Positions 1-8,182 of a DNA stretch of 64,000 bases are shown here, piece by piece. Origin of the DNA: Spirochaetia bacterium (GTDB lineage: Bacteria; Spirochaetota; Spirochaetia; Sphaerochaetales; Sphaerochaetaceae); the NCBI GenBank assembly GCA_022482625.1, contig JAKVOU010000001.1:248001-312000 (forward strand), in the 5' to 3' direction. The stretch's first letter is position 1. Each line of letters opens with the position of its first letter. The translations under genes were made by a program, and so were the position numbers. The notes beneath the pieces are model-generated. The model saw only the letters and a list, made by a program, of their open reading frames with translations. It ran no database searches and was not told the origin of the DNA.

Positions 1-1420
1 TTGTAAGGGTAACTACCTTGGTTTCTGCAACATAGGCAGCTTTTGCAAAGTTACCGGCAAGCAGTACGTTGGCATTTGAATTGACAATGGTAAGGCCATC
101 AGATGTTTGCTTGATTGCATTGCCATTCTGGAATGAGTACGTATATGTTCCTGTCGCATCAGCAGAAATCTTAGCACCATCTTTCAGAGAAAGTTCAAAA
201 CCTTTTTCTGTTACAGAGAAAGATGTGATTGCTGAAGTTTCAAGTGGCTGACCTGCAAAGGATATAAGTGTCTTTTTCCCGCTTAGCAACAGGGTAAGCT
301 TGCCGTAGCTAGCAGACAATTCCTGAGGTGTGTCCTTGATGAGTATGTCTTTTCCGTAAGAGAACTTGTATCCATTATCCTCTGTGCTGAAAGATGTCAA
401 TGGAAGCTTTATTGATACAGATGAGCCATAACCTGTAGTGAAGGTACTCAGCTTTGCATCGGTCTTGATGGTAATCTGATTCGGAAGCTTTGCCGTAATG
501 GTGCCGTCTTTGTCTACAATTATAATAGTTCCATCTTCTAAGGTGTAAGTCTCAGAAGTAGCATCGCTGGTATCTTGCGCAATACTTGAATTGCTCAACA
601 GCAGGCTCTTGAAATACAACTTGGCGTCTTTGACAGTGAAACCGAGATCGGAAGCATTGAAGGTGTTTTCTGCTTTTGCGGTCTCTTTCTGAGTTGCTTC
701 AGTAGTAGTAGCAGAAACAGCTGTTTTTGTTTCTTCTTTTGCAGTTGTGCCAGTAGCGGTTGTTGTCGTAGCTTCTGTTGTTGCTTTCTTAGTGGAAGCA
801 GCCGCACTGGTAGTTGCCGTTTCTTCAGTAGCGTTGGTTTGTGCCGTCGTAGCAGAAGAGGCTGTAGCTGCAGTGGATTCTTCCTTTGTAGCTGTAGGCT
901 GTGCTGTTGCAACCTTGGCTGTAGTTGTTGTTTCTGCAGCTGTCTTGGTTGCTGTCGTCGTTGCTTCCCCAGTCGTTGAAGCTTCTTTCTTAGCTGTCGT
1001 AGACTGTTGTTCTGTTGCATTTGTGCTAGATGCTGCTGTGGTAGTTGATGTTGCTGCAGTAGGAGCAGCTGGTTTTTGTGCAGTTACTTCCTTGGTAGTT
1101 TCGGCCTTTGGTTGTTCTGCAGAGGTTTTTACCGTGCTAGATTCAGTTGCGGTAGTTGCTGCAACAGTAGCCGTCTTTGTAGCGGTAGTTGTTTCCTTGT
1201 TGGAAGATGTCGTAGCTTCTGTAGTAGCAGTTTCTGCCTTAGTAACTGTAGGCTGCGCTGTTGTAGTTTTTGTAGTGGTGCTTGATGCTGTTGCAGCAGT
1301 TGCCGTCGGTGTTGAAACTTGTTGGGTCGACTGCTTCTTACATCCTGTCAAGCCAAGTGAGACTGCCAGGACAAGCGTTGAATAAAAGAAGATTTTCTTT
1401 GTTTGTTTCTGTTTGTTCAT
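1..1420 (-). CDS. Thr/Ala-rich lipoprotein, 3' end outside the window
   Basis: The frame opens with ATG at 1420 and stays open to base 1, so at least 473 residues are present and the C-terminus is missing. Residues 1-27 form a lipoprotein signal peptide: KQTKK n-region, hydrophobic stretch, lipobox LTGC. Residues ~28-255 are a low-complexity Thr/Ala/Glu/Lys-rich linker, probably a flexible spacer holding the rest away from the membrane. The remaining part alternates polar and hydrophobic residues with many short segments such as GTITAKLPNQ, suggesting beta-rich structure. No family was recognised. The only good Shine-Dalgarno (AGGAGG) lies about 60 bases upstream of the ATG with no in-frame start near it, so translation signals are unclear. 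The long plus-strand frames here are antisense shadows of the biased linker codons. Confidence 0.75.
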   Translation of the reverse strand, partial: MNKQKQTKKIFFYSTLVLAVSLGLTGCKKQSTQQVSTPTATAATASSTTTKTTTAQPTVTKAETATTEATTSSNKETTTATKTATVAATTATESSTVKTSAEQPKAETTKEVTAQKPAAPTAATSTTTAASSTNATEQQSTTAKKEASTTGEATTTATKTAAETTTTAKVATAQPTATKEESTAATASSATTAQTNATEETATTSAAASTKKATTEATTTTATGTTAKEETKTAVSATTTEATQKETAKAENTFNASDLGFTVKDAKLYFKSLLLSNSSIAQDTSDATSETYTLEDGTIIIVDKDGTITAKLPNQITIKTDAKLSTFTTGYGSSVSIKLPLTSFSTEDNGYKFSYGKDILIKDTPQELSASYGKLTLLLSGKKTLISFAGQPLETSAITSFSVTEKGFELSLKDGAKISADATGTYTYSFQNGNAIKQTSDGLTIVNSNANVLLAGNFAKAAYVAETKVVTLT

Positions 1421-2144
1421 GTAGATGTTGCAAAAAAGGATTTTGAAATACTCAAAATTCGATTTGCTTTCCTCCTAAAATTGTTATCAGGTTCTACGAA
1501 AACCGATAAAAAGTAGTATCAGTTGATACCATGATTATCTTTTCTTAATCTATAGTTCCATACTTCTGTTATAGTTATTTAGTCGTTTTTTACAGACTTC
1601 CTAAGCAATAACTGATCCTAGCATAGATGTAAGTAAGAGGCTTTGCAAGTGGTAGCACGCAAAACACATCAAAACACACTGAAATGACAAATTCCCCACA
1701 TATTACCAAAGTGATGTTACACAATTTTTTATATATACCAAAATATAGTAATAAACTTACCTGTATGACTAAAATATGATTTCAAAAAAGTATAATTATT
1801 TATTTTACTAATTGATTGCATATCTATTTGCTGCTTTGTTTTCCCCCAAAACGATTCTATTTGTTTTTGGGAAAACAGTTTTTGTTGTAAGTCGCTTTTC
1901 ATAGACCTTTAAGTTATAAGTTCTACTAAATAGATATTTGTATAAATTTCCTTAGAACAATCTAAAATATTTAATTGTAGTTTACTGCTACTTTGATTGT
2001 CGGTATACATTATCATCAATGAACAGAGGTTTTACAAGCAAAATTTATTTGTTTCTTATAAGTTCTTAAAATAAGATCTTGGTAAGATATATTTCGTATT
2101 GTATCATTTTAGGTTCCATCAATTTCTTTGAATAGAACTTATAG
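1421..2144. other. A+T-rich intergenic region with one orphan hairpin
   Basis: No convincing reading frame is present. The leader of the lipoprotein, with a distant AGGAGG near 1475, lies at the left. The only clear structure is an inverted repeat at 1838-1876 (GTTTTCCC with GGGAAAAC plus AAAAC/GTTTT) followed on the plus strand by a T-rich run. It resembles a terminator, but no plus-strand gene precedes it. Confidence 0.5.
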
Positions 2145-2603
2145 CTAGGGAATCAAATCCTTTTCCATACAAATGGATTCTGGCATATTGCGATATTGAC
2201 CATAGTTTTTGATGATATGAAAACCATTTGAAGCATACAGTCCTATTGCTTCTTTCAAAATCATTCCAGTTTCCAAGATCAACCTTCTATAGCCTTTTGC
2301 AAATGCTCTTTTCTCAAGTGCTTCCAATATGGTTTTACTGTACCCCCGATGCCTATACTTTTCTTTTGTAAAGACTCTTTTTATTTCTGCTATGCCAGGT
2401 CCGTACTCTTTGAAGCTTCCACATGCAACCGCTTCTCCGTTTTCGATAACCAGAGCAACATCATGTATATTTTCCAACTTATTGTATTGGACATATTGAG
2501 CCCTTTGTTTCTCTCCACCGACAATGTAGTTCAAATACTCATCCAATTCATGGCACAGTGCGATAAAATGTTTATCATTGCCATCTGTAAATATAAGATC
2601 CAT
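2145..2603 (-). CDS. GNAT family N-acetyltransferase
   Basis: A 152-residue single-domain protein of typical GNAT length. The acetyl-CoA binding motif A is visible around residues 75-95 (RVFTKEKYRHRGYSK), with the beta4-alpha3 signature R-x-x-G/A-x-G in the form YRHRGYS. It is followed by the usual LYxxxGF motif (IGLYASNGF, ~residues 122-130) and a hydrophobic C-terminal strand. It should transfer an acetyl group from acetyl-CoA to an amine; the substrate cannot be read from sequence. It stands alone between two long intergenic stretches, so context gives no hint of its substrate. Confidence 0.8.
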   Translation of the reverse strand: MDLIFTDGNDKHFIALCHELDEYLNYIVGGEKQRAQYVQYNKLENIHDVALVIENGEAVACGSFKEYGPGIAEIKRVFTKEKYRHRGYSKTILEALEKRAFAKGYRRLILETGMILKEAIGLYASNGFHIIKNYGQYRNMPESICMEKDLIP

Positions 2604-2715
2604 TCTGAGTTTTTCCTATCTTTCATAAAGTACTCATCTACACTTGAATATCTGGCTATAAGTCATACACCTGTGTGTCAGGCTATAACCTTTTTCTCTT
2701 AAAGAGTAGGTGTAA

Positions 2716-3045
2716 TCATGTTGTACGTTTTCGCTTTCTTGGCTTTTGTTCTGATAATTCTTCACAGGTTGCAGTTACCAAAGCCACTAAGGTTTCTGAA
2801 TCATCAATATCCTCGATGAGGAAATAGTCCTTTGCTCCTGCATAAGGTGGCATCTTTGCCAATTCAGGACGAAGTCTGTGTCCTGCATCCGTAATTTTTA
2901 TAAAAAGCTGATCATCACAAACAAGTGCAAAGATTTTCCCGTTACAATATAACCCATACTCACCGAACATCTTGCGATAGGTGATACACCCTGCATTTTG
3001 CATCTGGTCCGTGAGATATTGTACAAATTCCTGCTGTGATGCCAT
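2716..3045 (-). CDS. TfoX N-terminal domain protein
   Basis: The product is 109 residues. The start at 3045 is chosen because AGGAGA sits seven bases upstream; a longer in-frame extension to 3183 has no ribosome site and does not fit the family. The sequence matches the TfoX/Sxy N-terminal domain: FVQYLTDQM near the start, then the hallmark RKMFGEYGLYCNGKIFALV, and a C-terminal helix. In gammaproteobacteria this domain belongs to competence regulators. Stand-alone forms are widespread and of unknown function, so a competence role must not be assumed. The C-terminus is strongly basic (PRKRKRT). Confidence 0.8.
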   Translation of the reverse strand: MASQQEFVQYLTDQMQNAGCITYRKMFGEYGLYCNGKIFALVCDDQLFIKITDAGHRLRPELAKMPPYAGAKDYFLIEDIDDSETLVALVTATCEELSEQKPRKRKRTT

Positions 3046-3623
3046 CAAACTTCTCCTGTTACAACAGCGTAGAAACTGATTAAGTTTCTTGCCGGATGTG
3101 CAGTCTGGCAAGCATACTGTTTCTGTTTCGTAATTCCTACAAATGTCCTGCTTATAGTATAAAATCTTCCATCTATTATTCATTGCATTGGAAAATACCT
3201 ATTAGCAATACCTTATAGATATTAATGACTAGGCCGTCACCAATTTCTAAAAAGGCGTTCGGTTCCCTTATCTTTCTGTTCTTGGCTGTAACTATCTTAT
3301 CATAGAAGGAATGACAGCTCTATGGCGTCAACTGAAGTTTCGCAGATGGAATTGACAGATTGTAATCGTATATTTCCATAATACGTTAACTCAACCGAAA
3401 ATGAAAATTGATTTTATTTCCGTATAGTTAGATAGTGTTTTGAATCCTGTATCCTTATCATTGAGAGAAATAGATGCCTTCAGTAGGTGATGTGACTGCG
3501 GAAGGTTCAGGATGTTATTGTGAGGAAAACCTATAAACTGTAAAATCATTATAAAACAAAGTGAAATAAATCATCTGAATTTTTTAATCTTGAAAAGAAT
3601 TACTACATAAGCCAAGCACTGTA
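3046..3623. other. Intergenic region, nothing recognised
   Basis: About 580 bases between the TfoX-N gene and the 3' end of the MFS gene, both on the minus strand. It must hold the promoter of the TfoX-N gene, but no near-consensus promoter, RNA gene or credible short gene was found. Confidence 0.4.
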
Positions 3624-4877
3624 TCAGCTCTTTGTTCCTGCATCTTTGTGAAGAATTTTATCAGTTTGGAATTTCTTGTTTCCTAACATGGCAAAGCAGA
3701 GAACTGCTATGCTGGCGCCGGTTCCTGCGGCAAGCCAAAGTCCATGGTAAGAAAAAGCACTCAGCAGCATACCACCAAAAAGTGGCCCTAATAGTTTTCC
3801 TGCAGTCCAGAACATCTTGACCACTGCACCGAGTCTTCCCCTGAAGTTGATCGGTATGTTATTGAACCGATAGGCGGCTTCGTTGTTGTTTACCAGCAGT
3901 TCTCCAAGAGTAAAAATTACTGTCAACAGATAGAACTGCCAAGGTATATGGATAAAGGCAAACAGGGTAAATGCAATGGTAAACAAGATTGCCGCCATAA
4001 CCAGGCTTCGAATCTCATTTCTCTTTTTGCTCCATGCAAGCACAAGTGGATTTGCAAGAAGGATAAGTCCTGCGTTGACTGTGACAATGGTTCCGTAGAG
4101 CTTGGCGCCATTAACTCCGAACAAGCTTTCAGTTTCCAGTGGTAGAGAAAACGTGGTCTGGCTATAGGCAAAATTACATAGGAGGATTCCAAAAGAAAAC
4201 CAAATCAACTGAGGACGTGCAAGGAAGGCCTTCAATGTCGAACCAGTTTCAGCCCGTTCTGCAGTTTCTGTTTTTTTACTTTCTGAAACAACTTCTTTTG
4301 TTGGCAATGTTTCTGATACCAGAACCAGTACGATGATCATAGCAACAAGTTGTAACAATCCGCTTCCCCAGAAGAGCCAGCTTGGATGCGTTGTATAAAG
4401 AAAAGCTGCCAAAAGAGGCCCTGTTGCATAAGCAACATTGATGGCAAAATAAATGAGGCTGAAAGCAGCCTGGCGGTCTTTGGGACCTGTAATATCAGCT
4501 TCCAAGGCTTCTCTGGCAGGGTCGGTGATACCATCGAAGAATTTGCCTAGGATGATAAGATATGGAGCAAAGGATTTGGTAAGAAAGAATCCACATGTAA
4601 GGTAACACACTGCCATGGCAGTCTGGCTCCAGATCATTTGTCCCTTTCTGCCGAACCGATCACAAAGCTTTCCTCCAAGTAGGGAACCAGGGATATGCGC
4701 AATGAACAAGGCAGAGACCATAATGCCTGCCGTTGCTGTGGTATATCCAAGTTTCTGTGTCAAGTAAAGAGAGAAGAACAATGTTATGAACTCACCGAAG
4801 CAGTTGATGAATGAAGCAAATGCCATGACGTAGATCTCATGATGCAATCCCTTATAGATACCCAAAGGGTTCCTCAT
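3624..4877 (-). CDS. MFS family transporter
   Basis: A 417-residue inner-membrane protein with about twelve hydrophobic segments, the standard major facilitator length. The start at 4877 has AGGAGG eight bases upstream; the ATG seven codons earlier has none. The loop between helices 2 and 3 carries the MFS signature in the form GGKLCDRFGRKGQMIW (~residues 65-80), with its conserved D-R-x-G-R. The central cytoplasmic loop is charged (SESKKTETAERAE). The substrate is unknown; the helix-1/helix-2 region resembles drug/sugar efflux-type MFS members but not enough for a call. It is probably transcribed alone from the promoter at 4924-4953. Confidence 0.87.
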   Translation of the reverse strand: MRNPLGIYKGLHHEIYVMAFASFINCFGEFITLFFSLYLTQKLGYTTATAGIMVSALFIAHIPGSLLGGKLCDRFGRKGQMIWSQTAMAVCYLTCGFFLTKSFAPYLIILGKFFDGITDPAREALEADITGPKDRQAAFSLIYFAINVAYATGPLLAAFLYTTHPSWLFWGSGLLQLVAMIIVLVLVSETLPTKEVVSESKKTETAERAETGSTLKAFLARPQLIWFSFGILLCNFAYSQTTFSLPLETESLFGVNGAKLYGTIVTVNAGLILLANPLVLAWSKKRNEIRSLVMAAILFTIAFTLFAFIHIPWQFYLLTVIFTLGELLVNNNEAAYRFNNIPINFRGRLGAVVKMFWTAGKLLGPLFGGMLLSAFSYHGLWLAAGTGASIAVLCFAMLGNKKFQTDKILHKDAGTKS

Positions 4878-4923
4878 AGCTTTGCCTCCTAACTGCATGT
4901 TTTTCCATACAATATATTCGTTT

Positions 4924-4953
4924 AGTATAAAAATTCTATACAGTGTAGGTCAA
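4924..4953 (-). promoter_or_regulatory. Predicted sigma-70 promoter for the MFS gene
   Basis: On the minus strand, TTGACC and TATACT are separated by 18 bases, 47 bases upstream of the MFS start. Five of six bases match consensus at each box. Confidence 0.55.
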
Positions 4954-5370
4954 TATAATTAAGTGTTAAGGACTCTATCTTTGTAATAGTGTAAGACAAC
5001 TTTTTGTACACGATAATAGGCTTTTAAGAATTATGACAGAACAAAGCCGTAATAGAAAAACAGGCACCCTTGTTGATAGAAGCGGTATACACTTGTGGTA
5101 TAAGTTGCTAAAGATAAGTTCATTGTTTAAATTTTTCTTTTTTGCTCTTTTACCCTTTCTGGCGTGATTTAAGCACTTGAGTAATTTGTATTTTTGAAAA
5201 ACAAAGAAATAATTCAATTTAATATATAACTTTTCTTACAGTTTGAGTTAGTTGTCTATTGTAAATAATGAAAGTTATGACATAATCAAAACTTGAAAAG
5301 AAATCACATGAAGGGGTGTTCCTGTACCTATAAGGAAACACTTCCTTATTGGGTTAAAAGAGGTCCTGCT
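4954..5370. other. Intergenic region between divergent genes
   Basis: A+T-rich DNA that should contain the promoter of the plus-strand lipoprotein. A weak candidate is TTGAGT at about 5242 with TAATGA 17 bases on. A minus-strand frame at 4975-5217 (80 codons, Leu/Lys/Cys-rich, no ribosome site) is considered spurious. Confidence 0.35.
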
Positions 5371-7710
5371 GTGTCCATAAACAAGAAAGTGAAATCTGCT
5401 ATATGTGTATATAAACTTTTGTTCATTGCTTTGCTTTCTGTTCTGCCTTTGTTGGCAGGTTGTCAGGAACCTGATCCCTACGGTGAACTGCAGCTTGGCT
5501 TAGACGAAGGTACTTCCAAGTCGATAACTCCCGGAAGCAGTGCCAAGGTCACCCAGGTGTCCTTCTGGGGGGAAGAGACGAACAGCAGCAAGACGCTTTC
5601 CAAGCAGACCTTGATCCTCGGTGAAAAGAATACGGTCTCCAGCATTCCCGTAGGCACCTGGGACTTCCATGTGGAAGGGATGAACAGCGACGGGACGGTG
5701 ATCACCGAACAGGCCGATGCAACCGGAGTCGCAGTCAACTCAGGGAAGACGAGTTCCATCAGCTTCACCCTGCATTACCTTACAAGTGACACCGGGACCT
5801 ATAGCATAGGGATAAGCTGGCCGGAAGACCTGTCATCGACCTTTACCAAGGTTGAGGCAAGCCTTGGGGACAGTTGGTATGAAGGGACAGCAAGCGGGGG
5901 CAGTGCGACGGTGAGTGGCAGTGCCGATGCCGGTGACTACATGGTAGGGGTGAGGTTCACCAATCCTTCCGGTACACAGATTACTTTCTCAGGGATGGAC
6001 ATGGTGAACGTGTTCACGGGGCTGGAGTCGAGCGGGACGATAAGCTTCGAGGACGCTGACTTTACCAAGGCGGCACAGCCGACGATAAGCACAGGTGATG
6101 TTACCGGCGGCAAGCAGGTGACCATGGCAACCGATACAGCAGAAGCGGCAATCTACTACACGACAGATGGGACTGACCCTGCGACCAGCAGTACGAGAGA
6201 GAGCTATACGGCTCCGTTCACCTTTGCAGAGAGCAAGACGATAGAGGCAGTTGCCGTGAAGGCTGACCTGCTGGACTCAGAGGAAGCCAGCCGAGCTGTT
6301 ACGGTTTCTGCTGCAGTGACACCGACCTTCAGCCTGAGTTCAGGAGATACGCAAGATGTTGCCATCAGCTGCAAGACTAGCGGAGCAACCGTCCATTACC
6401 GGTATGCGGTAGGCAGCGGAAGCTACGGGGACTGGACAGAAGGGATGGCAGTGCGGGTGACGCAGGGCAAGGAGCTCAAGGTGGAGGCCTATGCAGAAAA
6501 GGACGGGATGGTCAGGTCTGCCACAGGGACACAGACCTACAGTGTTGCCTCAAGTTCGGGCTTCAGCAAGACCACAGGAACCTACAGCAATACATTTACG
6601 TTGACACTGACTGGCGATACCATACGCTACAAGGTAGGAAGCGGTACCTACAAAACATATTCCTCGTCAGGCATCAGCATCACAAGCACAGGGACGACGG
6701 TCACGGCATTCAACGAGGCAAGCGGGGAAGTGAACTCTGCACCTGTGAGCAACACCTATACCCTGAAGGTGGCGACACCAGTCATTTCCCAGAGTGCAAC
6801 GACAGGCGGGCAGAAGGTAAGCATCAGCTGTGGAACCAGCGGAGCAACCATCCACTATACGACGGACGGGAGTACTCCGACTGCATCGAGTACAATAGGG
6901 ACGAGCCTTACCCTGACAAGTGGCAAGACGGTGAAGGCCATAGCGGTGAAGGACAACTTTGCCAGTTCTGGAGTGGCAAGTAAGGCAGTTGCAGTTTCAA
7001 CAGTAACGACACCGACTTTCAGTCCTACAGGCTGTACCTTCAGTGATACGCAAAGCGTAACAATGACAAGTACCAGTGGGGCCACCATCTACTACACGAC
7101 AGATGGTACTACACCGACGACAAGTAGCAGCCATATTACATCAGGAGGAAGCATTCCCCTGAGTGCTACGACTACAATAAAAGCCATGGCGGTGAAGAGT
7201 GGCATGGCAAATTCTGCGGTTGCAACAAGCGGAGAATATACGAAGAAAATTACCTATACGATCGGTAGTACTGGACCTGCGGGAGGTAAGGTGTTCTATG
7301 ACAAGGGTTCCTATAGCGATGGCTGGCGGTATCTTGAAGCGGCACCTTATGATGAAGGATATTATATCTGGGGAGGCTATGGTACATCAGTCTCGACGTA
7401 TACTGCAATCGGGACAGGGAAGGCAAACACTGAGGCAATTGTGGGGGCACTTGGAAGCGGCACCTATGCAGCAAGGTTGTGCTATGACAAGACACTGAAC
7501 GGATACAGGGACTGGTTCCTGCCATCAAGGGATGAGTTATATGAAATGTATAGGCAAAGAAATAGTATCGGAGGATTCAGGAGCGATTGGTATTGGAGTT
7601 CTTCTCAGTCCAGCGATTGCAGCGCGTACAGCGTGGACTTCTACGATGGCAGCAAAGTCGACAGCCACAGGGGCAGCAACAACTATGTGCGGGCTGTGCG
7701 GGCTTTCTGA
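5371..7710 (+). CDS. Chitobiase-repeat lipoprotein with C-terminal DUF1566 (possible DGR target)
   Basis: A 779-residue secreted lipoprotein. GTG 5371 is preferred because AGAGG lies seven bases upstream and it gives a normal signal peptide (lipobox LLAGC); in-frame starts at TTG 5293 and ATG 5308 would make it over 50 residues long. After an immunoglobulin-like N-terminal part come at least three chitobiase-type repeats, each with the core IYYTTDGTxPTTSS and ending TIKAxAVK. The last ~150 residues form a DUF1566/C-type-lectin-like domain (GPAGGKVFYD, RDWFLPSRDELYEMY, WYWSSSQ, YVRAVRAF). The final 40 codons alternate fixed residues with NNY codons (AGC, GAC, TAC, CAC, TGC, AAC), as expected for an adenine-mutagenised variable region. 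It probably displays a ligand-binding tip on the cell surface. Base composition is richer in G+C than its flanks. Confidence 0.8.
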   Translation: MSINKKVKSAICVYKLLFIALLSVLPLLAGCQEPDPYGELQLGLDEGTSKSITPGSSAKVTQVSFWGEETNSSKTLSKQTLILGEKNTVSSIPVGTWDFHVEGMNSDGTVITEQADATGVAVNSGKTSSISFTLHYLTSDTGTYSIGISWPEDLSSTFTKVEASLGDSWYEGTASGGSATVSGSADAGDYMVGVRFTNPSGTQITFSGMDMVNVFTGLESSGTISFEDADFTKAAQPTISTGDVTGGKQVTMATDTAEAAIYYTTDGTDPATSSTRESYTAPFTFAESKTIEAVAVKADLLDSEEASRAVTVSAAVTPTFSLSSGDTQDVAISCKTSGATVHYRYAVGSGSYGDWTEGMAVRVTQGKELKVEAYAEKDGMVRSATGTQTYSVASSSGFSKTTGTYSNTFTLTLTGDTIRYKVGSGTYKTYSSSGISITSTGTTVTAFNEASGEVNSAPVSNTYTLKVATPVISQSATTGGQKVSISCGTSGATIHYTTDGSTPTASSTIGTSLTLTSGKTVKAIAVKDNFASSGVASKAVAVSTVTTPTFSPTGCTFSDTQSVTMTSTSGATIYYTTDGTTPTTSSSHITSGGSIPLSATTTIKAMAVKSGMANSAVATSGEYTKKITYTIGSTGPAGGKVFYDKGSYSDGWRYLEAAPYDEGYYIWGGYGTSVSTYTAIGTGKANTEAIVGALGSGTYAARLCYDKTLNGYRDWFLPSRDELYEMYRQRNSIGGFRSDWYWSSSQSSDCSAYSVDFYDGSKVDSHRGSNNYVRAVRAF
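7585..7710 (+). other. Candidate variable region (VR) of a diversity-generating retroelement
   Basis: In this stretch codons for Ser, Asp, Cys, Tyr, His and Asn are almost all AGC, GAY, TGC, TAC, CAC or AAC. All can be reached from AAC/AAT by changing adenines only. They are interspersed with invariant-looking codons (GCG, GTG, TTC, GGC). The region ends in the G+C-rich repeat GTGCGGGCT twice, where an IMH-like element is expected. No template repeat or reverse transcriptase gene lies in this window. Confidence 0.45.
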
Positions 7711-7745
7711 TTACCTATTTGTCAATTTGACTATTTTGAAAGGAG

Positions 7746-7769
7746 GTGCAGGAACCTAGGGGCCTGCAC
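7746..7769 (+). repeat. Hairpin downstream of the candidate variable region
   Basis: GTGCAGG (7746-7752) and CCTGCAC (7763-7769) form a perfect 7-bp stem around a 10-base loop that itself contains CCTAGG. It lies 35 bases after the stop codon. DGR target sites of phage BPP-1 type carry a stem-loop/cruciform just 3' of the variable region. Confidence 0.5.
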
Positions 7770-7907
7770 ATGAAATACAAGGAGCTTTCTGTGGCATTAT
7801 ACTATGACTTGCCGGTATTCCCTGAGGTGTACCGCATGGTTCTTAGTATTCTGAATGAGCTAATTACAGAGAATATGGGTTTGTCCTTAGATGTGCTATG
7901 CCAATAA
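7770..7907 (+). pseudogene. Short avd-like (DGR accessory protein) remnant
   Basis: A 45-codon frame, too short to be listed by length alone. Its first ~28 residues contain YYDLPVFPEVYRMVLSIL, which resembles the first helix of the four-helix-bundle Avd proteins that lie between target gene and reverse transcriptase in many DGRs. It then continues with unrelated residues and stops, so only about a third of an Avd would be present. There is no clear Shine-Dalgarno; an AGGAGG is 24 bases upstream, within reach only if the hairpin folds. The resemblance is from memory of the family, not a search. Confidence 0.4.
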
Positions 7908-8100
7908 GAAAATAGCTTGTTGGCTTAAAAACATTGTTTGGCAAACCAATACATCTAACTTTATGAATTGTACAATTACATACAAAGATGGATATCAAAG
8001 TCCATCTTAACCGAAGAAACTGTTGTAATATAAAGCAATTAAATCGAAGTTACTTTCCCCTGTTAGGTTGATCATCCTGATGATAATCATGAAAGTATCT

Positions 8101-8138
8101 TAAAAAAAAATCCTTCTGTCTGTTTACCAGACAGAAGA
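8101..8138 (-). terminator. Rho-independent terminator of the U32 gene
   Basis: On the minus strand CTTCTGTCTG and CAGACAGAAG make a perfect 10-bp stem with a 5-base loop, followed by a run of nine T. It lies about 45 bases after the stop at 8183. Confidence 0.9.
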
Positions 8139-8182
8139 TAACTTATTCTCATAATTAGAAATGATTAATGACAGATATTTGA

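Noticed and set aside
747-1385. Plus-strand frame of 212 codons rich in Val/Ala
   Set aside because: It is antisense to the Thr/Ala linker of the lipoprotein; its composition is the direct reverse complement of that codon bias, and it has no ribosome site.
4975-5217. Minus-strand 80-codon frame
   Set aside because: No ribosome site, odd Leu/Lys/Cys composition and no recognisable domain in an A+T-rich spacer.
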